Counted from the first letter of the stretch, positions 16,609-25,023 are shown. The stretch: 50,914 nt of DNA from DASWVC01 sp036401335 (GCA_036401335.1 DASWVC010000038.1:1-50914), one strand, 5' to 3'. Numbers and translations are program-made. Notes: generated by a model not told the origin, from the sequence alone.

Positions 16609-16815
16609 ATGCCACACCCGCCGGATGCGCCCAACCTACAACCCGCCCAGGATGCATCAGGCCCACGACGTATGTCCCCCGATCGCGACCCTCCCGTGAA
16701 CAACCCGGACGTTAACCCGCGCCTGCTGCTCCTCGCTGCGGATCCCACTTATCCAAACTCGGAAATCATCCGATCGCTCGCGGAGAAACTCTTCGATCTT
16801 TTCCGGTACGAGTAA
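16609..16815 (+). CDS. Small hypothetical protein
   Basis: A possible 68-residue protein starting at ATG 16609, with GAGAG shortly upstream; the frame stays open back to 16465. The first 40 residues are Pro/Asp-rich and disordered; the end (PRLLLLAADPTYPNSEIIRSLAEKLFDLF) could form a strand and an amphipathic helix. It ends 11 bases before the degenerate kinase-like gene and may be its upstream partner, or just a leader frame. No family is recognised. Confidence 0.3.
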   Translation: MPHPPDAPNLQPAQDASGPRRMSPDRDPPVNNPDVNPRLLLLAADPTYPNSEIIRSLAEKLFDLFRYE

Positions 16816-16826
16816 ACTTTGCTGCA

Positions 16827-17522
16827 GTGGCCTTTACCCCGCCCCATTCCCCGCACCGCGGGCCGCCCTTGACGCGGGGCTTTCGCGAAGGCTGCCTTGA
16901 GTTCATCCTCGAGCGGGTTCTGCACGATTTCGCGAACGCGATCGGAGGCATCCTGGCCTTATCCGAGCACCACCTTCGCAACGACACGCTCGACGAGGGG
17001 ATCGCCTCCAGCCTTGGGTTGATCAGCGAAAGCGCGCAACATTGCTGCCACCTGCTGACGGCGGCCAGTTCGGCCCTGGACATCGGTTCGTCGGAGCGTC
17101 AGCTCATTCCGGCTTCCGAGTTGTGTGCCGAAGTGCAAAAAGTACTGAAAGCAATGCTGCCGCGCAGCGTCATCTGGGAGGCCAGCCAACCGGACACGGA
17201 CGGATCGGTGCGGGTTGCACTGACCGAGTTCAAGCAACGGTGCATGGCCCTGGTGAGCCTGGACTTGGAGCACGCCCGGCAGCACCAGGCAACCGTCACG
17301 ATCGGTTATGCCGTGCACGCAGGGGTCTGTTGGTTCCGGTACGGTACCACCAACTTGCACGATCCCGATTTCGCGGCTGCGGCGGTTATCCTGATGGAAC
17401 CGCTGGTCCCGAGCAAAGACTTTATCCGTTGCACGCCCGGGGACGTCGGTTCCAGCGTCGAGTTCGGTCTTCCTTTGGAACCGTGCTCAGCGGTTCCGGG
17501 AACCACAGAGGCTTGCCATTAG
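16827..17522 (+). CDS. Degenerate histidine-kinase-like phosphotransfer protein (ChpT-like layout)
   Basis: The 231-residue frame starts with GTG 16827; a TTG at 16869 is also possible. Residues of about 25-95 look like the DHp dimerisation domain of a histidine kinase, with an H-box ERVLHDFANAIGGILALSEH whose His can accept phosphate. A second long helix (IASSLGLISESAQHCCHLLTAAS) follows. The rest (about 105-220) has the approximate length of a small catalytic domain and ends with a strand GSSVEFGLPLEP like the last strand of HATPase domains. The N-box and the glycine-rich DxGxG and GxGxG motifs are not visible. This layout resembles ChpT-type histidine phosphotransferases, which relay but do not autophosphorylate. 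It is divergent from the orphan NtrC-type regulator, a plausible partner. Confidence 0.6.
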   Translation: MAFTPPHSPHRGPPLTRGFREGCLEFILERVLHDFANAIGGILALSEHHLRNDTLDEGIASSLGLISESAQHCCHLLTAASSALDIGSSERQLIPASELCAEVQKVLKAMLPRSVIWEASQPDTDGSVRVALTEFKQRCMALVSLDLEHARQHQATVTIGYAVHAGVCWFRYGTTNLHDPDFAAAAVILMEPLVPSKDFIRCTPGDVGSSVEFGLPLEPCSAVPGTTEACH

Positions 17523-17570
17523 GGCAGCTTCCTGGAGTTCACGGCGCCGGGTGAAGTATTCCCCCCGGCA

Positions 17571-17594
17571 GGGGCGCTTTTCCTCAAGCGCCCC
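17571..17594. terminator. Hairpin between convergent genes, possible bidirectional terminator
   Basis: GGGGCGCTT (17571-17579) and AAGCGCCCC (17586-17594) form a perfect 9-bp stem with a six-base loop. It lies between the convergent ends of the phosphotransfer-like gene (17522) and the HAD gene (17645). There is no uridine run on the plus strand after it, so intrinsic termination is uncertain; a second weaker stem (CCCCT/AGGGG) follows near 17610. Confidence 0.45.
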
Positions 17595-17644
17595 CCATCC
17601 ATGCTGAGCCCCTCCGAGGGGAGCATTTTGGAACTATTTCCGGC

Positions 17645-18301
17645 TTATCCGCTCCAGAGAGCGAAAACAGCGCCCAGGCTGAGTTCATCCAGGCGATGCA
17701 CCGCGAGGTCGGCCATCGTCAAAGATTCAATCGGATTTGTCGTGGCAACCGCCACTGTTTTCATCCCGCCGCGCCGCGCGGCCTCCAGACCGACAAAAGC
17801 ATCCTCGAAAACCACGCAGCAGCAAGGCGCCACCGCGATCCGCTCCGCCCCTTTCAGAAACACTTCCGGGTCAGGTTTTCCGCGGATCACGTCCTCGCTC
17901 GTAATGACGGAGGCAAAGAAGTTCTCGAGGCCAAGCACGCGTAAAACCGTTTGAATGTTCAACCGGTGGGTCGATGAACCTACCGCGCAAGGCACCCGGG
18001 CGGCCCGGAGCGTTTCCAGCCAGGGCAGGACACCCGGCAACGCGCTAATGCCGTGGTTCACCACGATTTCGCGGTAAAGCTCTTCTTTTCGCAACGAGAA
18101 CGCTTTTACCTGTGCCGGGTCGTCCGTCCAATGGAGCAGGCTCGGAATGATGAATTCATTTTTCATCCCAAACCCCTGCTTGAAGTGTCCGGGCGGCAAG
18201 GGCAACCCTGCCTCTTTGGACAAATGCTCCCAGCTCAGCTCATGGTGCCATGAGGAATCAACGATCACGCCATCCCAGTCAAAAATCGCGCCGAACCTCA
18301 T
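17645..18301 (-). CDS. HAD-superfamily phosphatase, beta-phosphoglucomutase-like
   Basis: A 218-residue haloacid-dehalogenase enzyme acting on a small phosphorylated substrate. Motif I is FDWDGVIVDS at residues 7-16 (nucleophile Asp8, acid/base Asp10), motif II is GSSTHR, motif III is GKPDPEVF (Lys) and motif IV is VFEDAFVGLEAARRGGM. The helical cap lies between about 17 and 90 (SWEHLSKEAGLPLPP, FGMKNEF), as in beta-phosphoglucomutase, phosphoglycolate phosphatase and sugar-phosphatase members. Its ATG overlaps the stop codon of the HtrA-like pseudoprotease gene (ATGA), so it is translated as the third gene of that operon. Confidence 0.9.
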   Translation of the reverse strand: MRFGAIFDWDGVIVDSSWHHELSWEHLSKEAGLPLPPGHFKQGFGMKNEFIIPSLLHWTDDPAQVKAFSLRKEELYREIVVNHGISALPGVLPWLETLRAARVPCAVGSSTHRLNIQTVLRVLGLENFFASVITSEDVIRGKPDPEVFLKGAERIAVAPCCCVVFEDAFVGLEAARRGGMKTVAVATTNPIESLTMADLAVHRLDELSLGAVFALWSG

Positions 18302-19830
18302 AGGCGCTGCATGCTGGGCAGGGAATACAACTGTTGAAGCGCCCGGGAGTCCTCCGCCACTTCCCTCGCGTCCAGGTAAACCATGTGCGGATCTTCTTCG
18401 AATTCCACTTTTTGAAACCCGTCCACGGGGGCTTGGCTGGCCTGCGCCAAGTCGTCCAGGTTTCTCACGTCCCGCCCATTAAGCCGCTTCACCACAAGGT
18501 AGTTCAGGTGCTCGTAGCCGATCGTGGCCTTTGTGGGCATCACCTGCGTCAGGATCACCACCTTGCGCTTTTCCGGAAACAGCGTGCCTTGGAACCGGTC
18601 ATAATAGACAAACCGCTGCGGAGCTTCTTTCGGCCAATTGGCCCCCCATTCCTTCAGGAACTGGCGGGTCAACTCCTGGAAGACCATCCCACCCAGGATG
18701 TAGAACTTGGGCGGCCGATCAATCACGTACGGATCGATCACATAATCTTCCGGAGCGACGTGAAACAGCGCAACCTGGACGTGCTGAGGTAGCCCCCTCC
18801 GCTGGAGGGCCACGTCGAGGATTTCACCGGCGTAGGCCGCCGCGGTCGTGAGGTTGGTTACAGAAACGCGGCCGTATTTCGGGTCAAGGTAATTGCCGTC
18901 TGCGTCGATCGGCTGCTGGTTGATGCCCAGCACGATGTCGCCTTCCTGCAGACCGGCCTTCGCCGCGGGACCGTTCGGATCCAAACCGGTCACGTAAATG
19001 CCGCCATCGCCGTCCTTCAGCTTCAGAAAATGCCGCAGCTGCGGGTCCCGGGTTGCCGCATAACTCAGTCCAATCCGCGGAAAACCGTGGTAGGGCGGAT
19101 GGGCGGCGTCGCTGAGAAAATGCGCGATCACCGGGCTGGAGATGGCGTCAATGGTTTGGGAACGCGTGTCGTAGCGCATGAGAATGGCAGCAAGCCGGTC
19201 ACCTTTGACGATCGGAAGGGTGAAACTGTTGTCCCGGTACTGCAGCGGACAACTCATGCGGAAAAGCAAGAAGGCGGTGTCTTCGAGTTCATAATGCCCA
19301 ACTTCCACGCTGGTAACGACGGCCGGGCTGGCCACCGGAGTGCCGTTCGTTTCCAACTGCAGAACGGACAGGCGATCCCCTTTGCGAACCTCAGAATCGA
19401 TTTCCACCGGCTTGAAGCGGGCCAGGAACCTGGGGTCCTCCGGACGGAGAAGGGCAAGGTTCGCTTCAAAATCGACGACCTGAATCTTCGCGGTGCTCTT
19501 CTCGCCCGTGTCCGGCTTCTCCAGCTCAATGTAATTGGAATTGTCGACCAACTCCGCCGCAACGAGCACGTTGCCGTTGGCGATCACCATGCCCAATCCA
19601 CGCCGGTTGACGGGCGCTTTCTTGCTCCAAGGCCGGAAAAAATCGTATGCCTGATCGGTTGCGTTTACTCGAATAACGGAACTGCCCGGGAATTCCGTGG
19701 TCACCGGTTCCCGCTCGGGAACCCCGGCCGGGACCGGCGTTTCCTGCCCCTGCGCCACCATGGCGCTTACAAGTAAGGATAACATTGCACCCCAGCGTCG
19801 TCCTGCACCGAAAAGGGAGTTGAAAATCAT
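18298..19830 (-). CDS. HtrA/Deg-like PDZ protein with lost catalytic triad (pseudoprotease)
   Basis: The 510-residue product begins at ATG 19830, one base after the stop of the active HtrA-type gene; the frame upstream of that is antisense-like filler. A signal peptide is present (MLSLLVSAMVAQGQ). Residues of about 45-235 follow the trypsin-like fold of the neighbour. The TNAHVV His motif has become VAAELV (Glu93 at the His position), the DLALL Asp is Asn124 (EANLALL), and the GNSGGP loop reads DNSFTLP, so proteolysis is not expected. A PDZ domain follows (about 250-340, GIYVTGLDPNGPAAKAGLQEGD), then the Deg-type C-terminal domain (YILGGMVFQELTRQF). It probably acts as a regulatory or scaffold partner of the protease. 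Its stop overlaps the HAD start. Confidence 0.8.
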   Translation of the reverse strand: MIFNSLFGAGRRWGAMLSLLVSAMVAQGQETPVPAGVPEREPVTTEFPGSSVIRVNATDQAYDFFRPWSKKAPVNRRGLGMVIANGNVLVAAELVDNSNYIELEKPDTGEKSTAKIQVVDFEANLALLRPEDPRFLARFKPVEIDSEVRKGDRLSVLQLETNGTPVASPAVVTSVEVGHYELEDTAFLLFRMSCPLQYRDNSFTLPIVKGDRLAAILMRYDTRSQTIDAISSPVIAHFLSDAAHPPYHGFPRIGLSYAATRDPQLRHFLKLKDGDGGIYVTGLDPNGPAAKAGLQEGDIVLGINQQPIDADGNYLDPKYGRVSVTNLTTAAAYAGEILDVALQRRGLPQHVQVALFHVAPEDYVIDPYVIDRPPKFYILGGMVFQELTRQFLKEWGANWPKEAPQRFVYYDRFQGTLFPEKRKVVILTQVMPTKATIGYEHLNYLVVKRLNGRDVRNLDDLAQASQAPVDGFQKVEFEEDPHMVYLDAREVAEDSRALQQLYSLPSMQRL

Positions 19831-19831
19831 G

Positions 19832-21292
19832 TCAGCCTTTCCGCAGATTCTGCTCGAGGCGAACGCCGTAGTTTGCCTTAATGCGCTCAGCCGCCTGTTC
19901 CACGGCCGCCCGCTCCAGCACAACCGGCCGGCTGTCGCCGATAAAACGAATGACGTAGAGATCTGCCGGCTGGGCAAAAGCCTCCGCCACATCTTCCAAC
20001 CGGCGAATGGGCCGGTCATTGATCTGTTCGAGGATTTGCAGCCGGAACTCGGAAAGGTAAGCATTGACCGGGTCAGCCAGGATGTTCGAGAGCACGATGA
20101 TCTCGGGGTGCTCCTTGTAGATTTCGTCCGCCACAAAGAAATTGTAAAAGTACCGGAGCCGCAGGTCATCCACCTGGTAAGCTTCCATGAAGTTCCGGTT
20201 GAGCGGCTGGAACACCAAGCCGCCGAAAAGGACGAAACGTGGATTTAACGCGTGCTCCTGCGCCTGCATCAGGAACGGCCAATTGCCGGAGAGTGCTAAC
20301 TCAACCGTCAGTGGCTCCTTGTTCCGAAGAACGCCCAAGCGCACCCGTTCGCCCTTGAACTTGCGCTCGACGACTTCGGCCATCTCCACCCGCTCGCCAT
20401 CCAGTTGGACGAATCCGTCGCTGGCGATGGGGTGGTTGTCGATCGCGACCAGCACGTCGCCTACCTGCAACTTGCCCGAGCTCGCCCCAGCCGCAGACAC
20501 CGAGCTCACCATCACCCCGACGTCGTTGTCCGGCAGGCCGAGGGCGCGACGTTCCGCGGTGTTGACCAGCTTAAACGTCTCAATCGACAGGTCAACGTAA
20601 CCGTTGTATTGCCCGCTGCCGATGTCCTTGAGGAATCGCTGAATTACGGGCGTCGGGATCATGTAGCCCGTGTTTTGCGCAACATCCCCGGAGTACCCCT
20701 GAAACGCGATGCCCACGACTTTACCCTCCTGCAGAACCGGCCCTCCCGAATTTCCCGGATTGATCGCTGCATCGATTTGTACGGCGAGGTGTGAGTCGAT
20801 CCCGGAATAGGTGTAGGTGACGAAATCGACCCGCGAGACGATGCCGTGCGTCACCGAGAGACGGTCGCCCCCGATCGGGTACCCAAAAACATCGACGCTC
20901 GACTGGATCGATGGAATGCCTCCGAAAGCAAGGGGCGTCGTGCCTTTGAAAAAAGTCGGGTCACTGATCCGCAGCAGGGCCAGGTCGCAGTCGCGGCCCA
21001 CAAAAACCACTTCCGCAGGGTAACGTTTCGGATCATTCTCTTTTTCGACTTCAATGAACCTTGCGCCGCTGACGACGTGCGCGTTGGTCAGGATGCGGGA
21101 CTCATCAATCACAAATCCTGCCCCGATCCCGCCGCTGACCTGCCCGGAGTTCCAGGGCACACGGTAATCGGGTTCTTGTGACACGGTGGTGATCCGCACC
21201 ACGCTCCGACGGACGTCAGGTTTCAAAGGTTGGGCGACCGCGCCGGTTGCGGTCACTAAAGCCGCCAGAACAAGACTACGAATGATCGTCAC
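19832..21292 (-). CDS. HtrA/Deg-type periplasmic serine protease with PDZ domains
   Basis: A 486-residue S1C protease for envelope quality control. I take the GTG at 21292 as start because it is followed at once by a signal peptide (IIRSLVLAALVTATGAVA-Q); the frame extends to 21613 only as Gly/Arg filler overlapping ychF. The triad is intact: His72 in ILTNAHVV, Asp103 in DCDLALL, Ser182 in NPGNSGGPV. The PDZ domain spans about 245-345 (GVMVSSVSAAGASSGKLQVGD). The C-terminal part (VLFGGLVFQPLNRNF, then EIIVLSNILADPVNAYL) matches the extra PDZ-like domain of plant and bacterial Deg proteases (Deg2/Deg9 type). The next gene starts one base after its stop and encodes a catalytically dead paralogue. 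Confidence 0.92.
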   Translation of the reverse strand: MTIIRSLVLAALVTATGAVAQPLKPDVRRSVVRITTVSQEPDYRVPWNSGQVSGGIGAGFVIDESRILTNAHVVSGARFIEVEKENDPKRYPAEVVFVGRDCDLALLRISDPTFFKGTTPLAFGGIPSIQSSVDVFGYPIGGDRLSVTHGIVSRVDFVTYTYSGIDSHLAVQIDAAINPGNSGGPVLQEGKVVGIAFQGYSGDVAQNTGYMIPTPVIQRFLKDIGSGQYNGYVDLSIETFKLVNTAERRALGLPDNDVGVMVSSVSAAGASSGKLQVGDVLVAIDNHPIASDGFVQLDGERVEMAEVVERKFKGERVRLGVLRNKEPLTVELALSGNWPFLMQAQEHALNPRFVLFGGLVFQPLNRNFMEAYQVDDLRLRYFYNFFVADEIYKEHPEIIVLSNILADPVNAYLSEFRLQILEQINDRPIRRLEDVAEAFAQPADLYVIRFIGDSRPVVLERAAVEQAAERIKANYGVRLEQNLRKG

Positions 21293-21455
21293 GAGCGGGC
21301 ACAGTGCTGCAGAAAATTTGGACTGTAAAATGGTTTTGGGGCTGGCGGGCAGACGCGGACCGGCGGGACGGCGGGCAAGCCCAAAGCCAAAAGCGCGGGT
21401 CTCGCCCGTGCCCGTTCCTCCTCCACCGGCACCGCTCCGAGGGGGCCGGCCGCCG

Positions 21456-22580
21456 CTAAACATTGAAACGGAACTCGAGCACGTCGCCGTCTTTAACTTC
21501 GTACTGCTTGCCCTCGATCCGGAGTTTTCCGCTTTCGCGGGCCTTCGCCAACGACCCCAGTTGCACCAGATCGTGGTACCCGATCGTTTCCGCCGCAATA
21601 AACCCGCGTTCAAAATCCGAGTGGATCACACCGGCCGCAGCGGGGGCCTTGTCCCCGGCCCGAATCGTCCAGGCGCGGGTTTCTTTTTCACCGGTCGTGA
21701 GGTACGTGCGCAGCCCGAGCAGCCGGTAAACAGCGCGGATCAAAGTTCCCACGCCACTCTCCTCGACGCCCAGCCCTTTCAGATACTCAGCCGCTTCCGC
21801 AGGTGGGAGATCAGTCAGTTCGCTCTCGATGGCGGCGCTGATCACCACAGCTTCGGTGGCCAGGTGCGCGGTGACGTAGGCACGAACGTCCTGGACGTGT
21901 TTCCCGGCGGCCGAGCTAAAATCGCCCTTGGCTGCCGCGGCCAGGTCTGCTTCGGCCACGTTGCAGGCGAAGATGGTGGGCTTGGCCGTCAGCAGGAAAA
22001 ACCCGTGCAAAACCGCCCGTTCCTCCGGATTGAGTGGAAGGGTGAGGGCGGGCTTCCCCGTGTCCAGGTGCGGCAGTACTTTCTCGAGCAAGACCGCTTC
22101 GGCCCTGGCCTGCTTGTCACCGCTACGCACCTGCTTCTGAATGCGTTCAGCCCGCTTTTGGGCACTTGCCAGGTCAGCCAGAACCAATTCTGTGTTGATC
22201 GTCTCGATGTCGCGAACGGGGTCGATGGATCCCGTCACATGGTGGATGTCGGAGCTTTCAAAACAACGGACCACCTGCACGATGGCATCCACCTCGCGGA
22301 TGTGGCTGAGAAACTGGTTGCCCAGCCCTTCACCGGCACTCGCGCCCTGCACCAGGCCGGCAATGTCGACGAATTCAATCGCTGCAGGCACGATTTTTTG
22401 CGACTTGGAAAGCTGCGCCAGCACCTGCAGACGGCTGTCCGGAACCTGCACCATCCCTTGGTTTGGCTCAATCGTGCAGAACGGGTAATTGGCGGCTTCC
22501 GCTTTGTGCGTTCTGGTAACCGCATTAAACAACGTTGACTTGCCCACATTGGGCAGTCCCACGATTCCGGCACTCAGCAT
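21456..22580 (-). CDS. ychF: Redox-regulated ATPase YchF (Obg-family P-loop)
   Basis: A 374-residue full-length YchF, a ribosome-associated ATPase of the Obg family. The P-loop GLPNVGKST is at residues 8-16, followed by the YPFCTIEPNQG switch, DIAGLVQGASAGEGLGN, IVQVVRCFESSDIHHV with the family-specific SDIHHV text, and NVAEADLA in place of NKxD, which explains ATP rather than GTP preference. The C-terminal TGS domain ends in VKDGDVLEFRFNV. The start is the only reasonable one (MLSAGIVG). It stands alone, divergent from the DUF4870 gene and upstream of the HtrA pair on the same strand with a gap of about 160 bases. Confidence 0.96.
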   Translation of the reverse strand: MLSAGIVGLPNVGKSTLFNAVTRTHKAEAANYPFCTIEPNQGMVQVPDSRLQVLAQLSKSQKIVPAAIEFVDIAGLVQGASAGEGLGNQFLSHIREVDAIVQVVRCFESSDIHHVTGSIDPVRDIETINTELVLADLASAQKRAERIQKQVRSGDKQARAEAVLLEKVLPHLDTGKPALTLPLNPEERAVLHGFFLLTAKPTIFACNVAEADLAAAAKGDFSSAAGKHVQDVRAYVTAHLATEAVVISAAIESELTDLPPAEAAEYLKGLGVEESGVGTLIRAVYRLLGLRTYLTTGEKETRAWTIRAGDKAPAAAGVIHSDFERGFIAAETIGYHDLVQLGSLAKARESGKLRIEGKQYEVKDGDVLEFRFNV

Positions 22581-22638
22581 AAGGCGCGCAAACTAGCGTC
22601 AGCGTTCCGGGGCCGCACGTGAAATCTTGGGTTTGCCT

Positions 22639-22667
22639 TTGAACCCGGGGCTTCCAGGGTGCATAAT
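22639..22667 (+). promoter_or_regulatory. Predicted sigma-70 promoter of the DUF4870 gene
   Basis: TTGAAC (22639-22644) and CATAAT (22662-22667) are spaced by exactly 17 bases. The expected transcription start is near 22674, only about eight bases before ATG 22682, so the transcript would have almost no leader. Confidence 0.5.
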
Positions 22668-22681
22668 GAAGGTACCTTGCT

Positions 22682-23086
22682 ATGGCTGATCCCCTGCTTT
22701 CGACGTCTTCCGGCAGCGACACCGGCCTGCCTTCCAACCTCGGGGCGGGTTTGTGCGCTCTCTTTCCGCTGCTGGGGGGATTGGTTTTCTATTTTGTCGA
22801 AAAGAAGGACGCCTTGATCCGGCATTGGGCCGTCGAGAGCATCATTTTCGGCGTGTCCATCGTGATCGTGAAAGTTGCGTTTGCAGTTCTTTTCGCGCTG
22901 GGGACGGTGCTGCCGGGTTTACACCTGCTGCTCGTGCCGTTGCTCCTCCTGCTTTATTGGCTGAGCTCAATGGTGATCCTGGCCCTTTACATCATTGGCA
23001 TCATCAAAGCCTTTCAAGGCTCGCGCTGGACTTACCCGTACGTATCCGCTCAGGGACGGAAACGTTTTCCGAACCTGGTGGTTTAA
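22682..23086 (+). CDS. DUF4870 membrane protein
   Basis: A 134-residue protein with the DUF4870 layout: a short polar N-terminus, then helices GAGLCALFPLLGGLVFYFVE, a charged KKDALIRHWAVES turn typical of the family, FGVSIVIVKVAFAVLFAL, and a last helix pair LLLVPLLLLLYWL / MVILALYIIGIIKAFQG ending in a basic tail. Members are small integral membrane proteins of unknown role. It stands alone between ychF (divergent) and trpA (convergent). A well-spaced promoter lies just ahead of the start. Confidence 0.85.
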   Translation: MADPLLSTSSGSDTGLPSNLGAGLCALFPLLGGLVFYFVEKKDALIRHWAVESIIFGVSIVIVKVAFAVLFALGTVLPGLHLLLVPLLLLLYWLSSMVILALYIIGIIKAFQGSRWTYPYVSAQGRKRFPNLVV

Positions 23087-23096
23087 AACCGCCCCT

Positions 23097-23933
23097 TTAC
23101 CTGCGGCTGCTTTTATCGTCCGCTTTCGGGCCGAGCCTGGCTGCATGGACCGCCTCCGCCAGGGGCCGCGCAAAGTCGCCGATCAGGTGGGCTAGCCCGG
23201 GGTCACGTCCGTTCTCGCCGATCCGACGGACAATCGCGCTGCCGACGACCACGGCATCCGCCACTGCGGCCACCGCTGCCGCCTGGATGGAGTTGGCGAT
23301 GCCGAACCCAACCGCGACCGGCAGTGTTGTGTATTGCCGGATTTTGGCCACCTTCTCCGGAATGGAAACCGCCAGCTCTTTCTGCTCGCCGGTAACCCCT
23401 TCCCGTGAAACGTAATAGATAAAGCCGCTGGCTCCGGCCGTGATGGTTTGGAGCCGGCTGTCGTCCGTGGTGGGAGCCACGAGACGAATCCGGTGCAAGC
23501 GTAGAGCGCGCGGGTCAGGAATCAACCGTTCATCGGGCGGCAGATCAAGCAGCAACACGCCATCGGCTCCCGCGGCGCTGGCATCGTGCTCAAAACGGTC
23601 CAATCCGTACTGGAAGATGGGGTTAAGGTAGGTGTACAGGATGATGGGCATCTGGGTGGCCGACCGGATCTCGGCCACGGCACCCAGCACTCCGGGCAGG
23701 GTCGTCCCTGCGGTCAACGCCCGTTGGGCGCCGAGTTGGTTGGCGAGGCCGTCCGCCAGCGGATCTGAGAACGGCACCCCGATCTCCAGGAAATCGGTCC
23801 CCGCATCGGCAAGCGCCAGCGCGATCGCCACGGTTGCACCGAGGTTTGGATCGCCACCGGTGAGGTAAGCCATCAGTCCGCACTGACGGGCGGCGCGGAG
23901 TTGCGCAAACTTGGCGTCGATTCGGTTCTGCAT
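23097..23933 (-). CDS. trpA: Tryptophan synthase alpha chain
   Basis: TrpA cleaves indole-3-glycerol phosphate to indole and glyceraldehyde phosphate in the tryptophan synthase complex. From ATG 23933 it has 278 residues, the usual length; an ATG at 23975 and longer frames exist but add non-homologous sequence. Visible motifs: GLMAYLTGGDPN, the catalytic Glu in FLEIGVPFSDPLADG, the catalytic-Asp loop LLLDLPPDE, YYVSREGVTGEQ and phosphate-binding VGFGI plus VVVGSAIVRRI. The tunnel partner trpB and the rest of the trp pathway are not adjacent, so the genes are scattered in this genome. It is divergent from mobA. Confidence 0.95.
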   Translation of the reverse strand: MQNRIDAKFAQLRAARQCGLMAYLTGGDPNLGATVAIALALADAGTDFLEIGVPFSDPLADGLANQLGAQRALTAGTTLPGVLGAVAEIRSATQMPIILYTYLNPIFQYGLDRFEHDASAAGADGVLLLDLPPDERLIPDPRALRLHRIRLVAPTTDDSRLQTITAGASGFIYYVSREGVTGEQKELAVSIPEKVAKIRQYTTLPVAVGFGIANSIQAAAVAAVADAVVVGSAIVRRIGENGRDPGLAHLIGDFARPLAEAVHAARLGPKADDKSSRR

Positions 23934-24038
23934 CGAAGAGCAGACGACACGAGATTTGATTTTGGTAAAGGACATATCCTGCAAAGGGTTGGAAATTTCC
24001 CTGGCGGAAGGGCGTGGATTCGCCGTAGAGGCCGGTCC

Positions 24039-24626
24039 ATGGCCCGAGGGCTTCAATTTACCGGGGTGCTGCTCGCGGGCGGCAGGTCGCAACGCATGGG
24101 CCGGGACAAAGCCCTGCTCACCCTTGCCGGGGGCGATCCGCTCTGGCAGTGGCAGTTGGAAAAACTTCATAGCCTTGGCCTGGCCGAGGTTGTGGTCTCC
24201 GGTCCGTCCCGGCCAGGCTTTCCGCCCGGGCTACGGTGCCTGGCAGACGCTTATCCCGGGCACGGACCGCTGGGAGGTCTGGGCACGGTGTTCGACGCCT
24301 GCCCACAGCGCCCCGTGTTGGTGTTGGCCGTGGACGTGCCCAGGATCTCCGCGGGCTTCCTTAACGCATTGTTGACGGGGAGCAGCTTCGAGGTTGGCCG
24401 GGTGCCGAAGGTGGCTGGCCACTACGAACCGCTCGTGGCGGTGTACCCGCCCTCTGCCCGGTCCTTCGCTCGCCGCGCCCTCACGTCCGGCTGCTTGCGC
24501 CTGCAGGATTTTGCGCAAAGCCTCGTCAACGCCGGTTCGGTGCTGCCCTACGACGTGCCGCGGTCCGAGTGGGCTGACTTTGTGAATTGGAACCGGCCGG
24601 AAGACCTGCCCCCAGATGCGCCCTGA
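24039..24626 (+). CDS. mobA: Molybdenum cofactor guanylyltransferase
   Basis: MobA transfers GMP from GTP to molybdopterin to make the bis-MGD cofactor of enzymes such as formate dehydrogenase and nitrate reductase. The 195-residue product from ATG 24039 begins with the nucleotide-binding signature GVLLAGGRSQRMGRDKALL at residues 8-26. It continues with HGPLGGLGTVFDA and the metal-binding Asp motif VLVLAVDVPRIS, ending with a typical FVNWNRPEDL strand. The longer frame back to 23901 is ignored because homology starts at the chosen Met. It opens a small molybdenum-related group with fdhD and a MOSC protein at 25.1-26.5 kb. Confidence 0.93.
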   Translation: MARGLQFTGVLLAGGRSQRMGRDKALLTLAGGDPLWQWQLEKLHSLGLAEVVVSGPSRPGFPPGLRCLADAYPGHGPLGGLGTVFDACPQRPVLVLAVDVPRISAGFLNALLTGSSFEVGRVPKVAGHYEPLVAVYPPSARSFARRALTSGCLRLQDFAQSLVNAGSVLPYDVPRSEWADFVNWNRPEDLPPDAP

Positions 24627-24717
24627 AACCAAAGCGGCGATCCGTTTCCGAAACCTGCTGCTTTGCCGCACGGTAGTCGCTCGCGCTCCCATCCCGGTGG
24701 GCGAGGGGCCGCCGACC

Positions 24718-25023
24718 CTACCGGGGCGCTTCCTCGGCATCCTCGCCGGCGTCGGGCGACCCTTCGATTGGCCGGCGAAGGTCGTCAACACGGATCAATT
24801 TGCCCGTATCGGCCACCTGGATTTCCCGATCGGGAACGCCGTTCACTTCGATTTCGACACGGAAAATGCGAGCCTTACCCCAGTCGAACGCCTCAACGTG
24901 CGTCACGGTACCCACGCCTCGATTGGCCTCAACGGTCCGGCGGGCCGCTTCCGGCAGGGCGCCCAGGTCATCCGCCAGGGCAACACCCGCGACCGCCACG
25001 AGGCACAGTAACACCTTCCGCAT
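24718..25023 (-). CDS. Small exported PepSY-like protein
   Basis: This 101-residue protein has a short signal peptide (MRKVLLCLVAVAGVALA, cleavage before DDLG). The mature part (LPEAARRTVEANRG, then a strand RIFRVEIEVNGVPDREIQVADTG with GKLIRV) follows the helix-strand-strand pattern of PepSY-like/BLIP-like domains, which often sit in the periplasm and are thought to inhibit or modulate peptidases. The acidic tail (SPDAGEDAEEAP) is disordered. It is convergent with mobA and on the same strand as fdhD, from which it is separated by about 95 bases. The family call is tentative. Confidence 0.6.
   Translation of the reverse strand: MRKVLLCLVAVAGVALADDLGALPEAARRTVEANRGVGTVTHVEAFDWGKARIFRVEIEVNGVPDREIQVADTGKLIRVDDLRRPIEGSPDAGEDAEEAPR

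Noticed and set aside
21186..22538. 450-codon plus-strand open frame
   Set aside because: It is the antisense of ychF and the HtrA leader; its translation has no domain features, while the minus strand encodes clear family motifs.
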